DNA from: Paenarthrobacter aurescens TC1 | GTDB taxonomy: Bacteria > Actinomycetota > Actinomycetes > Actinomycetales > Micrococcaceae | DNA: 64,000 bases | NCBI GenBank assembly: GCA_000014925.1 | Contig: CP000474.1 | Span: 4,464,001-4,528,000 of the forward strand | Direction: 5' to 3' | Shown here: in pieces, positions 34,159-43,473 of the stretch | Layout of the letters: each line of letters starts with the position of its first letter | Position numbering within the stretch: the first letter of the stretch is position 1 | The notes under the pieces: model-generated | What the model saw: only the letters and a program-made list of their open reading frames with translations | Databases searched by the model: none | Told to the model about the DNA's origin: nothing | Made by a program: the position numbers and the translations under genes

Positions 34159-35041
34159 TACGGGGCGCCATCTCGCCTTGGACAGTGCACTACCCAGAGT
34201 GCCTCGGCTGGTGTACAAAACAGCGCTGATCTCCCGCCTACGACTCCGGAATCGCTTCTCCCGGCGAGTAGTGACGGGAAGCGCGGGGGTTGCCGTGAGT
34301 ATGACCTCCTATGGGCGCCGATTGGGAATCGTCGCCCATGCCCTGGAATCCATCGCGGCCGGCTCAGTGCTGCCGTCCCGAATGATCCTTTGGGTGGACG
34401 AGCCGGACTTCGACGTATCCGCGTATCCCATGCTCAAGCGTCTGGAACGCCGCGGACTGGAAATCCTGCGTTGCGAGGACCTGGGGCCGCACAAGAAGTA
34501 CTTCCCGTATTGCCGCGATTTCGCTGACCATGGCCTGTCGCTCGCTCTTGCCGACGATGACCTTATGTACCCACGGCGCTGGCTGGAAATCCTCCTCCGC
34601 GAGTCAGGACATGCCCATGAAATTCCTGCCTATCGCGCTCACCGCATAAAGACCGACGCCGGGCGGATAACTATCGCAAACTACAACTCGTGGACACCGG
34701 CTCCCCCAGGTTCGGCCAGCCATGCCAACTTCCTCACAGGAGGAGCCGGGGTGCTTCTGCCTCCCCGGCTGCAATCGGCGATCCGGGACGCGGGGACTTC
34801 GTTTCGAGAAGTCGCACCGCGAGCGGACGACATCTGGCTGAATGCTTTGGCCATTCGCAACGGTTTCCGACGCCGGGTGGTTGACGCTGCCGGGCAACAC
34901 CTCACGGTATACCCCCGATCACAGGAGCAGGCCCTGCACAACGAGAACGTGAGCGAAGGCAAGAACGACACCCAAATGGCTGCGGTCTTCGGTCCAGATG
35001 ACATCGCTGCGGTCGCCGCCGACATCACCACCACGCCATGA
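34142..35041 (+). CDS. Glycosyltransferase, GT2-like with DDD motif
   Basis: A 299-residue protein. GVAVSMTSYGRRLGIVAHAL and a metal-binding LALADDDLMYPRRWLEILL (three Asp in a row) indicate a GT-A-fold sugar transferase resembling capsular transferases. HANFLTGGAGVLLPPRL may be part of the acceptor site. No signal or membrane span. Its start lies inside the flippase gene end (17-base overlap), so it is translated with it. Confidence 0.8.
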   Translation: MPFPTSTGRHLALDSALPRVPRLVYKTALISRLRLRNRFSRRVVTGSAGVAVSMTSYGRRLGIVAHALESIAAGSVLPSRMILWVDEPDFDVSAYPMLKRLERRGLEILRCEDLGPHKKYFPYCRDFADHGLSLALADDDLMYPRRWLEILLRESGHAHEIPAYRAHRIKTDAGRITIANYNSWTPAPPGSASHANFLTGGAGVLLPPRLQSAIRDAGTSFREVAPRADDIWLNALAIRNGFRRRVVDAAGQHLTVYPRSQEQALHNENVSEGKNDTQMAAVFGPDDIAAVAADITTTP

Positions 35042-36321
35042 TGGGAGCCACGCGAAGCACGTCCTCCGGTCCCATGAAAACCGTCCTAGTACACCCCTTC
35101 GGGAACGAGAATGTCCGCCAAACCCTGACCGCGCTCAGCGAACACCGCCTATTGTCGGCTTTTATCACCGCGATCGGCTGGACAGAGCCTGAGGCGTTGT
35201 CCTGGCTCCCGCCCGCAAGGTCACTGGTTGAGCGGCGGCTGTTTCCCATGATCGAAAAACACCACCTGCATGTCACACCCACGAGTGAACTGATCCGCAA
35301 TCTTCTCCTGCGTGCGCAGCCGGCAGCTTTAAGACGACTTGGCTCAGCATCGGGTCCGTTCTCCGCCCACTGGGTTGCCCAGCAGGTCGAGACCAAGGCG
35401 ATCCAGACCCTCCGCGGCCTCAATCAACCGGATGCCGTCTACGGATACTCAACCTTCGCCTCACGAGTGTTCAGTGCAGCGCGGGAACGCAACCTGGAAA
35501 CCATCTTGGAAGTACCGCACGTTCATTGGGCCACAACCCGGCACTGGGCCGAGCAACTGGAAGGCTTGGCACCCGGATGGGCAATCACGGCGCGCCAGGA
35601 CCTAACCCGTAGCAAGGTCCATGGCATGGAAGACCTTGAGCTTGCCTTGGCAACCCGGTTGATCTCGCCATCGGCGCAGGTCACGGAGAGCCTGCGGACG
35701 GCTGGCGTAAAGGGCCACATCAAGGAGATTCCCTACGGCTGTCCTCAGGTTAGCCCCGGGCAGGCCCCTTTGACATGGGATGGCAACGGGCCGCTCAAGG
35801 TCTTGTTCGTGGGCCGCATTGTTGGCATGAAGGGGATCGCGGACGTGGTGTCCGCGGCCAAGGCCCTCTCTTCCGCCGTGCACGTTACTGCCATTGGCCA
35901 ATTGCCTGGCGAGACTTTCCCTGCCCTTGAGGACATGCTCGGAACGGTGGATTATCGCGGGACCATGCCGAGGAGTGAAATTCTCGTGGAAATGCGAAAG
36001 CACCATGTGCTGTTGCTACCAAGCATTGTTGAAGGACGTTCCCTCGCGGCTTTGGAGGGACTGAGCCAGGGCCTACCCGCGGTGGTCACGGCCGGAAGCG
36101 GCGTTGACGACCTTGTGGCCCAAGGTGCCGGAGCTGTAGTGGATCGGTTTGCGCCAGACCAGATCGCCGCCGAACTCCAACGGTTCGTGGATGATCCTGG
36201 ACTGGTTCAAGAGCGGAGCGCCAAAGCGTTGGAAATCGCCAGAGCATCGGGATGGGAGCCTTTCCGCGAGGGAGTTGCACAGTTTCTACATGAAATTGGG
36301 AGTGGTGTTCGTGGCCAATAG
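35038..36321 (+). CDS. Glycosyltransferase family 4 protein
   Basis: A 427-residue GT-B enzyme. N-terminal acceptor half (TVLVHPFGNENVRQTLTALS) and C-terminal donor half with LKVLFVGRIVGMKGIADVVS and the EX7E region VLLLPSIVEGRSLAALEGLS. The ATGA overlap with the previous gene favours 35038; an internal ATG at 35074 is possible. The acceptor sugar is unknown. Confidence 0.88.
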   Translation: MMGATRSTSSGPMKTVLVHPFGNENVRQTLTALSEHRLLSAFITAIGWTEPEALSWLPPARSLVERRLFPMIEKHHLHVTPTSELIRNLLLRAQPAALRRLGSASGPFSAHWVAQQVETKAIQTLRGLNQPDAVYGYSTFASRVFSAARERNLETILEVPHVHWATTRHWAEQLEGLAPGWAITARQDLTRSKVHGMEDLELALATRLISPSAQVTESLRTAGVKGHIKEIPYGCPQVSPGQAPLTWDGNGPLKVLFVGRIVGMKGIADVVSAAKALSSAVHVTAIGQLPGETFPALEDMLGTVDYRGTMPRSEILVEMRKHHVLLLPSIVEGRSLAALEGLSQGLPAVVTAGSGVDDLVAQGAGAVVDRFAPDQIAAELQRFVDDPGLVQERSAKALEIARASGWEPFREGVAQFLHEIGSGVRGQ

Positions 36322-37399
36322 CCCTAAAACCCTGCAGCGTCGGCTGAAGATCGCCTTGGTTGCGCACGTGTTCTATCCGAGCGTTGGCGGAGTGGAGATT
36401 ACCTCTGACATTCTTGCGCGTGGATTCATGAGGCATGGTGCTGAAGTCACAGTCGTGACCAACACACCGGAGCCCACCGAGACCCGGGCTTTCCCTTACG
36501 AAGTCATCAGGCGGCCGTCCCCACGCCACCTTTTCGCATTGATGAAAAGTGCCGACGTCGTCTTTCATAACAACCCAGCCATCTCGCTTTGGTGGCCTCT
36601 GGCGCTGATGCGCAAGCCCTGGATGGTGACTCTCAGGATGTGGGTGAGCATGCCCGGGCAGAAACTGTCCTCTTTGCAGCGGCTCAAATACGCCGCCAAG
36701 TACCGAATAATCGGGCGAGCGGATGTCATTGTGGCCAACAGCAAGGTTCTGGCGGATCATGTTGAAGGCGACGTTGAGGTCATTCCGAACAGCTATCGCG
36801 ACGAATTCTTCTCAGTTCTCGACAACGAGGTACGCGATCCTTTGGGAATCGTCTATCTAGGCCGTCTCAGTCAAGACAAAGGCGTTGACCTGCTCATCGA
36901 AGCAGCAGCGGATCTGGTCGGAGACATAGATGGCGTCTCACTCACCATCGTGGGTGATGGTACTGAACGTGAGCACCTAGAGAAGCTCGCCGAAAAACGC
37001 GGGTTGGGCAACGCAGTGAAATTTTTGGGCTCTCAAGGCCCGGAGGAGTCCAACCGGATTCTGAACCGGAACTCCATCGTCGTTATTCCCAGCCGAATGC
37101 CAGAGCCTTTCGGGACCGTGGCCCTTGAGGCTGCAGCTACGGGGTGCGTTGTGGTTTACGCAAATCATGGCGGACTTCCTGATGCAGCCGGTGAGCAAGC
37201 AGTGGGCTTTACACCACTCGATCCGACGTCGTTGAACGGCCATCTACGTGCATTGCTCAGCAACCCAGAGGACGTCGCTGCACGAGGAAGAGACGCCTTG
37301 ACCCATGCGGACAAGCACAAAGAGAACGTCATGGTGGACCGCTATTATGCGGCGATCGAGCGCACGCTAAAGGAGTCCGGACGTGGCAGGAAGCAATAG
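36311..37399 (+). CDS. Glycosyltransferase family 4 protein
   Basis: A 362-residue GT4 transferase of the PimA/WbpY-like type: IALVAHVFYPSVGGVEITSD at the N-terminus, PLGIVYLGRLSQDKGVDLLI and the EX7E-type SRMPEPFGTVALEAAATGCV in the donor half. The GTG at 36311, eight bases after GGGAG, is the preferred start and overlaps the previous gene by 11 bases; longer frames run deep into it. Confidence 0.9.
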   Translation: MANSPKTLQRRLKIALVAHVFYPSVGGVEITSDILARGFMRHGAEVTVVTNTPEPTETRAFPYEVIRRPSPRHLFALMKSADVVFHNNPAISLWWPLALMRKPWMVTLRMWVSMPGQKLSSLQRLKYAAKYRIIGRADVIVANSKVLADHVEGDVEVIPNSYRDEFFSVLDNEVRDPLGIVYLGRLSQDKGVDLLIEAAADLVGDIDGVSLTIVGDGTEREHLEKLAEKRGLGNAVKFLGSQGPEESNRILNRNSIVVIPSRMPEPFGTVALEAAATGCVVVYANHGGLPDAAGEQAVGFTPLDPTSLNGHLRALLSNPEDVAARGRDALTHADKHKENVMVDRYYAAIERTLKESGRGRKQ

Positions 37400-38591
37400 G
37401 AATTCAATGAAAATCGTCCAGGTAGTAACCCTGGTGAGTCCGGACGGGGCCTACGGAGGGCCCGTCCGGGTTGCGCAAAACCAGTCGACGGAACTTTCAA
37501 AGCGCGGACATCAGGTCCAGATATTCGCAGGTGCACGCGGGGCCGTGGACCCGTCGTACTTCGGTCCAGGTGTGCAGACCCGACTTTTCAAGGCTCTCCG
37601 AATCATTCCCGGTACCGGGTTTGCTGGGCTCTCCGCTCCCGCGATGTTGCCGTCACTATGGCACGCGCTCAAGGATGCAGATGTTGTTCACCTGCACCTT
37701 GCTCGTGATTTGGTGATGCTTCCGGCCGCCCTCCTTTGCCTGATCCGACGCAAGCCGTTTGTGGTCCAAACGCACGGGATGATTGACGAGTCCAACAAGA
37801 AGCTTGCGAGGATCTTGGACACGCTGGTGACACTTCGGGTTCTGCGATCCAGCAAGCGATGCTTTTGGCTGACGCCCGAGGAACGGACTTCCCTTGTAGG
37901 ACTTTTAGGCGACGGTCACGGACCACTCGAACGACTCGTCAATGGTGTCCCTCCGGCTGACGCCGCAGCAGGCAAGGAGGGAACATCCTTAGAATTTCTA
38001 TACCTTGCGAGGCTGCACCGACGAAAACGGCCCTCAGTGCTTGTCGAGGCCGCCACTCTACTTGCCAAGACAATCGATAAGCCAATAGAGGTGGCCTTCG
38101 TGGGGCCGGACGAAGGCGAGGAGCCTGAGGTCCGTCGCCAGATTCGAGCCTCGGGATCGTCTACGTGGATTCGGGTTGAAGGGCCGCTGAAGCCCAGTAG
38201 CACCCTTGAACGGATGAGAAGGGCGTCCGTGTACGTGTTGCCGTCAATTGACGAACCGTTCCCCATGAGCGTGCTGGAAGCAATGTCCGTCGGTGTCCCG
38301 GTAGTCGTGACGGACAGTTGCGGGCTTGCTCCGTTCATTGCGGAGTCCGGAGCGGGGATCGTCTGCGACTCAAGTGTCGAGGGCCTTTCCGCGGCCTTGC
38401 GCCGTTTTATTGAAGAACCAGGCCTACTAGCCTCCACGTCGGCAGCCGCCGTCGGACTGGCGAGGGAAAAATTCTCCATGGGCGGTGTCACCAAGCAGCT
38501 CGAGGACGTCTATCGAAGCCTGAGCAGCTACACCACCGGGCAGTCTTCCTCCAGGGAGCATTCGGTCGAGGGACCTGGGGATTCCCCATAG
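37383..38591 (+). CDS. Glycosyltransferase family 4 protein
   Basis: A 402-residue GT4 transferase. N-terminal MKIVQVVTLVSPDGAYGGPV (Gly-rich loop), a membrane-association helix around VMLPAALLCLIRRKPFVVQT, and the donor-binding region VYVLPSIDEPFPMSVLEAMS with the EX7E pair. GTG at 37383 has the better ribosome site (AAGGAG, spacing 7); an ATG at 37407 is the alternative. It overlaps the preceding gene by 17 bases and is the last of the four plus-strand transferases. Confidence 0.9.
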   Translation: MAGSNRNSMKIVQVVTLVSPDGAYGGPVRVAQNQSTELSKRGHQVQIFAGARGAVDPSYFGPGVQTRLFKALRIIPGTGFAGLSAPAMLPSLWHALKDADVVHLHLARDLVMLPAALLCLIRRKPFVVQTHGMIDESNKKLARILDTLVTLRVLRSSKRCFWLTPEERTSLVGLLGDGHGPLERLVNGVPPADAAAGKEGTSLEFLYLARLHRRKRPSVLVEAATLLAKTIDKPIEVAFVGPDEGEEPEVRRQIRASGSSTWIRVEGPLKPSSTLERMRRASVYVLPSIDEPFPMSVLEAMSVGVPVVVTDSCGLAPFIAESGAGIVCDSSVEGLSAALRRFIEEPGLLASTSAAAVGLAREKFSMGGVTKQLEDVYRSLSSYTTGQSSSREHSVEGPGDSP

Positions 38592-38790
38592 ATACTGACA
38601 ATGCCGAGGACAACTACGGAGAGCCATCTGACCAAGGACACGGAACTGGCATTGATCAGCTGCCCTCAAAGCAGCCCCTGTCAATAAGTTCTCTGTGCTC
38701 CCTGTCCGGATTGACTACAAGCGCGGGCCAGGGAGCGGTTGAAGCGCGTCCCCGGGTGAGCCCCGGATTCCAAGGAACAGGTGCAACGAA

Positions 38791-39102
38791 GTGAATCAGT
38801 TCTGGCACAGGGCCAACGCCGTGGCTGAAGTCCCGACGTTCGGCGAAGAGCGCTTGGCCATCTTGAATCTGGAACGAGGCTCGCCCCTCGTCCTTCTGGG
38901 GTCGGCTGCTGCGATCTGGGAGCTCATCGATGGAACACGTACCGAAACCGACATTCTCAAGGAGTTGACCAGCGTCTACCTGGGAGCGAATGCACATGCC
39001 ATGGCAGAGCAGATTCGGAACTTCCTGTCCGAACTTTCCGCCCATGGCCTTGCTGCGAGCAGCGACACGCCCTCTGCCGGGAAGACCGACAGGGCGGGCT
39101 AG
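38791..39102 (+). CDS. PqqD-like (RRE-fold) protein
   Basis: A 103-residue protein with the PqqD/RRE winged-helix pattern: LNLERGSPLVLLGSAAAIWE LIDGTRTETDIL, then a helix AMAEQIRNFLSELSAHGL. In RiPP pathways this domain binds the leader peptide of a precursor and presents it to a modifying enzyme. No precursor, cyclase or protease is next to it; it lies between a glycosyltransferase and the Wzc-type kinase. The GTG start is weakly supported. A second copy of the domain closes the protein at 46051-47304. Confidence 0.8.
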   Translation: MNQFWHRANAVAEVPTFGEERLAILNLERGSPLVLLGSAAAIWELIDGTRTETDILKELTSVYLGANAHAMAEQIRNFLSELSAHGLAASSDTPSAGKTDRAG

Positions 39103-39215
39103 AGGTACTGAGGTCGACCGCAATTCAGGTTCTCAGTGCTCCGTGCCATTACCGAGACTGAAAGTGTACGTCTTGGAATAGTACGCACCTGGCATGCATG
39201 GAGAGGACCACACAA

Positions 39216-40925
39216 TTGCTGCAGGACGATAAACCTCAAGGGATGTCAGGCAATGACCTCCTTTCCGTAGTCCGCTCACATTGGCTCGGGATCCTGCTCA
39301 TCACGGTGTTGATGGTAGGAGGCTCGTTGGGGTGGTATGTCCTTCAGCCCAAGGTCTACGCAGCTGAATCAAGCGGCATAGTGGTCACAGCCGGAGCCGA
39401 AAACCTCGGCATGTCCCTTGCAGGTGACAGCCTCGCCAAGTCCAAAGCCAAGGGCTACCAGTCCGTTGGAGAGTCCATTTTGGTTGCTGAAAGCGTCATC
39501 AAGACCTTGGCGTTGCAGCAGTCGGCCTCTGACATCACAAGATCAATCAGCGTGAGTGTTCCTCTCGATTCAGTTGAGATCCGGATCACCGCACGATCAT
39601 CTGATCCCCAGACCGCCCAGAATGTAGCTGATGCGTGGGTCGCTGCATTGGCGGCGCAGGTCTACGAACTGGACAAAGAAAATGCGAGTCCCGGGACAGA
39701 GCCTGTCACCAAGATCGTCCCGTTGGCCAAGGCCACCCTGCCTTCGGCCCCAATTTCGCCGCTTCTTACAGCCACCCTGGGAATTGGACTGGCTGCAGGG
39801 TTGCTCATTGGCCTGGGCTACGCCCTCGCCCGAAACCACTTCGACCGCAGGATTCGCGCTTCCGGCGAAATCGAGCGGCTCTTCGGCCTGGCCGTTGTGG
39901 GTACCTTGCCGCTGGACAAACGGCTCAGTCAAAAATCGAGCGTACTCGAAAACACGTCGGGAATTCACCGCGTTCCTGGCGGCCATGCCATGGCGGAAGC
40001 GCTGAGGGAACTGCGCACCAATTTGACCTTCATTGATGTGGACAACCCTCCCCGCATCCTGCTGATTACCAGTTCCCTGCCTTCCGAGGGCAAGAGCACA
40101 GTGACCAGCAATCTTGCTGCGACCATCGCCGCCGCCGGCAATGACGTCATTGTTATCGATGCAGACCTTCGCCGCCCCACGGTTCATCAAGTTTTCGGTG
40201 TTCTGCCGGACGTTGGTGTGACGGATGTTCTCTCAGGCCGGGCGTCCATCGATGACGTACTTCAGGAGTGGGGTCCCAATCCGCGCCTCCGGATCCTCAC
40301 TGCGGGTCGTATCCCCCCGAATCCGTCCGAGCTACTTGGTTCGCGGGCCATGGAACACCTGCTCAAGGATCTGTCCCAACGAGCCATCGTTCTCATCGAC
40401 GCGCCGCCGCTGCTCCCTGTCACAGACGCAGCCGTACTTTCCCGCGTCGCAGACGGCACGCTTGTGGTTGCCAGGGCGCGCAAGACAACCCGGGACACCC
40501 TGTACAGGGCACTCGGCAACCTCACGCGTGTTCGCGGACGCGTGCTGGGGGTCATTCTCAACTGCGTGGCGACCAATGGACCAGGCGATCTCAACTACGG
40601 CTACTACGGAGCATATGGGAGCGCCGACGACGCACAGGCTCCAAGTCCACGAAGCTTGGGTACTAGCCGAATGTCAGGTCCCGGACCGGCACAGCCCGCC
40701 CTGGGAGGGCAAGGTTTCGAGGCAAGTTCAACGTGGCCTGACCCCGTGGAATCTGCTGAAGTTACCTCGCAAGCGACGCTGTCCGGTCTTGACGGGACTT
40801 TGACCGCCGACCACGCAAGCTCCTTGATTGAAAGTCCGGACGCTTCAGCATTTTTGGACCCCGTGAGCCAATGGCGTTCCCCAGCGGACGGAGCGCGAGG
40901 CCGGCGTTCGGCCCCTCCGCGCTAA
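39216..40925 (+). CDS. Polysaccharide chain-length regulator and tyrosine kinase (Wzc/CpsCD-like)
   Basis: About 570 residues. N-terminal Wzz domain with one span (HWLGILLITVLMVGGSLGWY), second span near ILPLLTATLGIGLAAGLLIG-like residues 185-205, then a cytoplasmic BY-kinase with Walker A LPSEGKSTVTSNLAATIAAA, Walker A' VIVIDADLRRPT and Walker B VLIDAPP. A short Tyr cluster (LNYGYYGAYGSADD) after the kinase is a likely autophosphorylation site, followed by a long Pro/Ser-rich tail. TTG at 39216 has a good GGAGAGGA site; ATG at 39198 is the alternative. It should control polymer length and export. Confidence 0.9.
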   Translation: MLQDDKPQGMSGNDLLSVVRSHWLGILLITVLMVGGSLGWYVLQPKVYAAESSGIVVTAGAENLGMSLAGDSLAKSKAKGYQSVGESILVAESVIKTLALQQSASDITRSISVSVPLDSVEIRITARSSDPQTAQNVADAWVAALAAQVYELDKENASPGTEPVTKIVPLAKATLPSAPISPLLTATLGIGLAAGLLIGLGYALARNHFDRRIRASGEIERLFGLAVVGTLPLDKRLSQKSSVLENTSGIHRVPGGHAMAEALRELRTNLTFIDVDNPPRILLITSSLPSEGKSTVTSNLAATIAAAGNDVIVIDADLRRPTVHQVFGVLPDVGVTDVLSGRASIDDVLQEWGPNPRLRILTAGRIPPNPSELLGSRAMEHLLKDLSQRAIVLIDAPPLLPVTDAAVLSRVADGTLVVARARKTTRDTLYRALGNLTRVRGRVLGVILNCVATNGPGDLNYGYYGAYGSADDAQAPSPRSLGTSRMSGPGPAQPALGGQGFEASSTWPDPVESAEVTSQATLSGLDGTLTADHASSLIESPDASAFLDPVSQWRSPADGARGRRSAPPR

Positions 40926-41106
40926 GAGGGACCTCCACGCTAAGAGGGACTAGCCGGACCGGAACATCGGCTGATTCACAACTGAGTCGGTTCCAGCGTC
41001 GTGCGGCTGTAGCGCACTGTCCGGATTCGACGCTGACCTGACCCATGAATGCTTAGGGCGATCCAAGGTGCTGCGCTGAGCTCGGAGCCACAGCCGCAAG
41101 GCCCCA

Positions 41107-41316
41107 GTGAATCTGGTCGATGCGACCCTTCACGGCACTGGGCGAGCAGACCCTCTCCGGTATCGTTTCCCGCACAACGCCGCTCTCCTCGGCCTCGCCC
41201 GGTGCCGCTGCGACGTCATCTACTCAACGCTCAAACACGGCACCTTCTGCGGGGAAGCACCTCCCACGCCGCTGACCAAAGCATTGGGGCACTCCCCGAG
41301 CCTTACACCTACTTAG
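41107..41316 (+). pseudogene. Relic of an IS110-type transposase C-terminus
   Basis: A 69-codon ORF whose second half, HNAALLGLARCRCDVIYSTL followed by KHGTFC, matches the typical C-terminal end of IS110-family transposases (ALxxLARRRxDVLxAMLxDGT). The catalytic DEDD part and the rest of the element are absent, so it is a fragment. The palindrome and direct repeats just downstream may derive from the element end. Confidence 0.5.
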
Positions 41317-41580
41317 GCACTAACTAGTTAGGTGCTACTAGACAGGTACAACGGGTAGATAGGTACAACGGGCTCGCCGCCCTCGCGTCCGGTCGACAGC
41401 ATCGGTTGCCGGACTACACGGATGGAGTGAGAGGGATCCTGGCGTCTTCCACCAAATGACCTGTCAATGCCCACAGGCTGTGACTCTCCGCTTTTGTATC
41501 ACCAGTATCTAGGGCCGGCGGGTCTCCAACACGGGTGCCACACCCTCCGCAGCAGGGCTTCAGTGAATGCCCTCGCCGCG

Positions 41581-41599
41581 GCTCCCAGTGAGGGGGAGC
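41581..41599 (-). terminator. Hairpin after the initiating transferase gene
   Basis: A 6-bp stem (GCTCCC/GGGAGC) with a 7-base loop, starting 7 bases past the transferase stop on the minus strand. No T-run; a weak terminator candidate. Confidence 0.4.
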
Positions 41600-41605
41600 G
41601 ACGAC

Positions 41606-43084
41606 TCAGTAGGCACCGTCTTTGGCAAAGACTGCTCTAACGGTTCGCAGGAGATAGATCATGTCTTGAAACATCGACCAGTTCTCCACGTAGTAGAGGT
41701 CCAAGCGAATTGAATCATCCCAGGAGAGATCGCTGCGCCCGCTGACCTGCCATGGGCCCGTGAGACCGGGTTTGACCAAGAGTCGGCGGTGGGCAAACTC
41801 GTCGTAGGTTTCCACTTCCACTGGAAGTGGCGGACGGGGACCCACCAAACTCATGTCGCCCATGAGCACGTTGAAGAGTTGGGGCAGCTCATCAATGGAG
41901 TACCTACGGATGAATCGGCCCACTTTGGTGACCCGAGGATCATCCTTCATCTTGAAGAGGACGCCGTTTCCCTGATTCAGTTCGGTGAGCCGGGCCAGTT
42001 GCTGCTCGGCATCGACCACCATGGATCGAAACTTCAACATACTGAAGACTTCACCGGAACGACCTATGCGCGTCTGGCGGAACATTGCCGCCCCTGAGCT
42101 ATCGAGCTTGACCAACATTGCAACGACGCACATCGGAATCGCCAAGATAATGAGTAGAGCCAACGACGCGCAGATATCGAATCCGCGTTTGGCTACTGCC
42201 TTCAGGCCTTCCAGGTTGGGCGTGGTCACGTGGATCAGGGGCAGTCCGGCCAACTGCTGCATATGGATGCGGGGGCCGGCAACGTCGGTAAGGGCAGGTG
42301 CCATAAACATGCCGATGTCGCGGGCGGTAAGCGTCCACCCGAGTTGCCGCAGCGTGGGAGGGTCGACGTCGGCGCCGGATATGGCCACAGAGTCCGCGGC
42401 AGCAGTTTCCACCGCTGCCAGGATTCCCTCCAAGTCCTTGCCCTTCCCGATGACAGGCAGCTGGAGGTCTTCTGGCCAGGACTCAGTAGCATCGGAGGTG
42501 GTCAGATACGCTGCAACAGGCTGATAACCCGCAGCTGGATAGGCCCCGAGTTGCCGAGCAAGATGGGCTGCACTTTGGGCCCCTCCAACCACAAGGACAC
42601 GGCGCAGATGCTGGCCGGACTTCCGCCGATGAATCAAGTCTTTCCGCAAGGCCCAACGGCCGATGAGCAGGCTTATGATGCCCAACGGCAGGGCCACCGC
42701 CACGTAGCCTCTGGCTGTATCAAGCTGGAACACGTACGAGACGAGGGCTATGCCTCCGAACAACCATAGTGAGGCTGTGGTCACCCTCCGGTACTCCTCA
42801 GTGCCGAAGCCCTGTATTCGAGGTTGTCGGGTCCCTAGGGCGCCCAGGCCAACCCACCATAAGACGTCAAGAACCACACTAACCAGAGGATAAGGCGTCG
42901 CCACCGACCCAATGTCCAAAGATTGGCCATCCAGTCCGAAGCGAAGGAGCTCGGCGATAGCAACAGCCCAGGTGATGCAAAGAAAATCAACGAGCAGCAC
43001 CCTCACCCGTCCGTCGTGCTCAAGCACGTCCAGCTTGTCATTGGCCTGCCGTGAAGGGCTCACACTGTGGGTGGGTTTATTCAT
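41606..43084 (-). CDS. Polyprenyl-phosphate sugar-1-phosphate transferase (WbaP/CpsE type)
   Basis: A 492-residue initiating enzyme. The N-terminal half has about four membrane spans and a CoA-binding-like domain (RRVLVVGGAQSAAHLARQLG). The C-terminal catalytic domain begins KRGFDICASLALLIILAIPM and has MFRQTRIGRSGEVFSMLKFR, RRYSIDELPQLFNVLMGDMS and GLTGPWQVSGRSDLSWDDSI. It transfers a sugar phosphate to undecaprenyl phosphate, the first step of repeat-unit synthesis. The ATG at 43084 is chosen over upstream TTG codons by fit to the family. Confidence 0.93.
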   Translation of the reverse strand: MNKPTHSVSPSRQANDKLDVLEHDGRVRVLLVDFLCITWAVAIAELLRFGLDGQSLDIGSVATPYPLVSVVLDVLWWVGLGALGTRQPRIQGFGTEEYRRVTTASLWLFGGIALVSYVFQLDTARGYVAVALPLGIISLLIGRWALRKDLIHRRKSGQHLRRVLVVGGAQSAAHLARQLGAYPAAGYQPVAAYLTTSDATESWPEDLQLPVIGKGKDLEGILAAVETAAADSVAISGADVDPPTLRQLGWTLTARDIGMFMAPALTDVAGPRIHMQQLAGLPLIHVTTPNLEGLKAVAKRGFDICASLALLIILAIPMCVVAMLVKLDSSGAAMFRQTRIGRSGEVFSMLKFRSMVVDAEQQLARLTELNQGNGVLFKMKDDPRVTKVGRFIRRYSIDELPQLFNVLMGDMSLVGPRPPLPVEVETYDEFAHRRLLVKPGLTGPWQVSGRSDLSWDDSIRLDLYYVENWSMFQDMIYLLRTVRAVFAKDGAY

Positions 43085-43473
43085 CAATGTCAACACCAAA
43101 GAATCTCATGAGGCTAGCTGATAGTTCCGGTAGAAGTGAGGTCCCGGGTTCCGTTTGAACCACCACTGCAGGAGCCCAAACGGGCATGTACACGCTGCAC
43201 CATTGCCAACGGAAAGACGCCTGAAGACGCAAGGGAGGTTGCCATAGTGGCCTCTCGTACTCGGTGATTCCGTACTTCTGACAACAGCGGGGTTGCTCCG
43301 CCTGTCTGATTATGGAAGGGCCCGCGACACGAGGCGATCTGACTGCTCCCAAAGTACTAGGGGTGGGGAACCAAGGTCAGTGTGGTCACGGCGCGCTTTT
43401 GCCCCTAGCTCCAACACTGAGCCCGCGCATTAGGGGCCACTGATAGGGCGCCGGAGCGGGCTAGTTTACTCAT
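43085..43473. other. Divergent intergenic region, probable promoters
   Basis: About 390 bases between the initiating transferase (minus) and the LuxR-type regulator (plus). A 7-bp inverted repeat (AGCCCGC at 43420-43426, GCGGGCT at 43456-43462) lies just before the regulator start and could be an operator. No gene is seen. Confidence 0.45.

Larger units (their letters stand above)
40926..41605. other. Convergent intergenic region with IS relic and short repeats
   Basis: Between the Wzc-type kinase and the initiating transferase. It holds a duplicated CGCTAAGAGGGAC at 40919-40950, a transposase remnant (41107-41316), the palindrome CTAACTAGTTAG near 41322-41333 and a direct repeat AGGTACAACGGG at about 41344 and 41360. 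No intact gene is seen. Confidence 0.6.

Noticed and set aside
40917..40950. Tandem CGCTAAGAGGGAC as a CRISPR-like or regulator array
   Set aside because: There are only two copies, one straddling the Wzc stop codon; too little to support an array.
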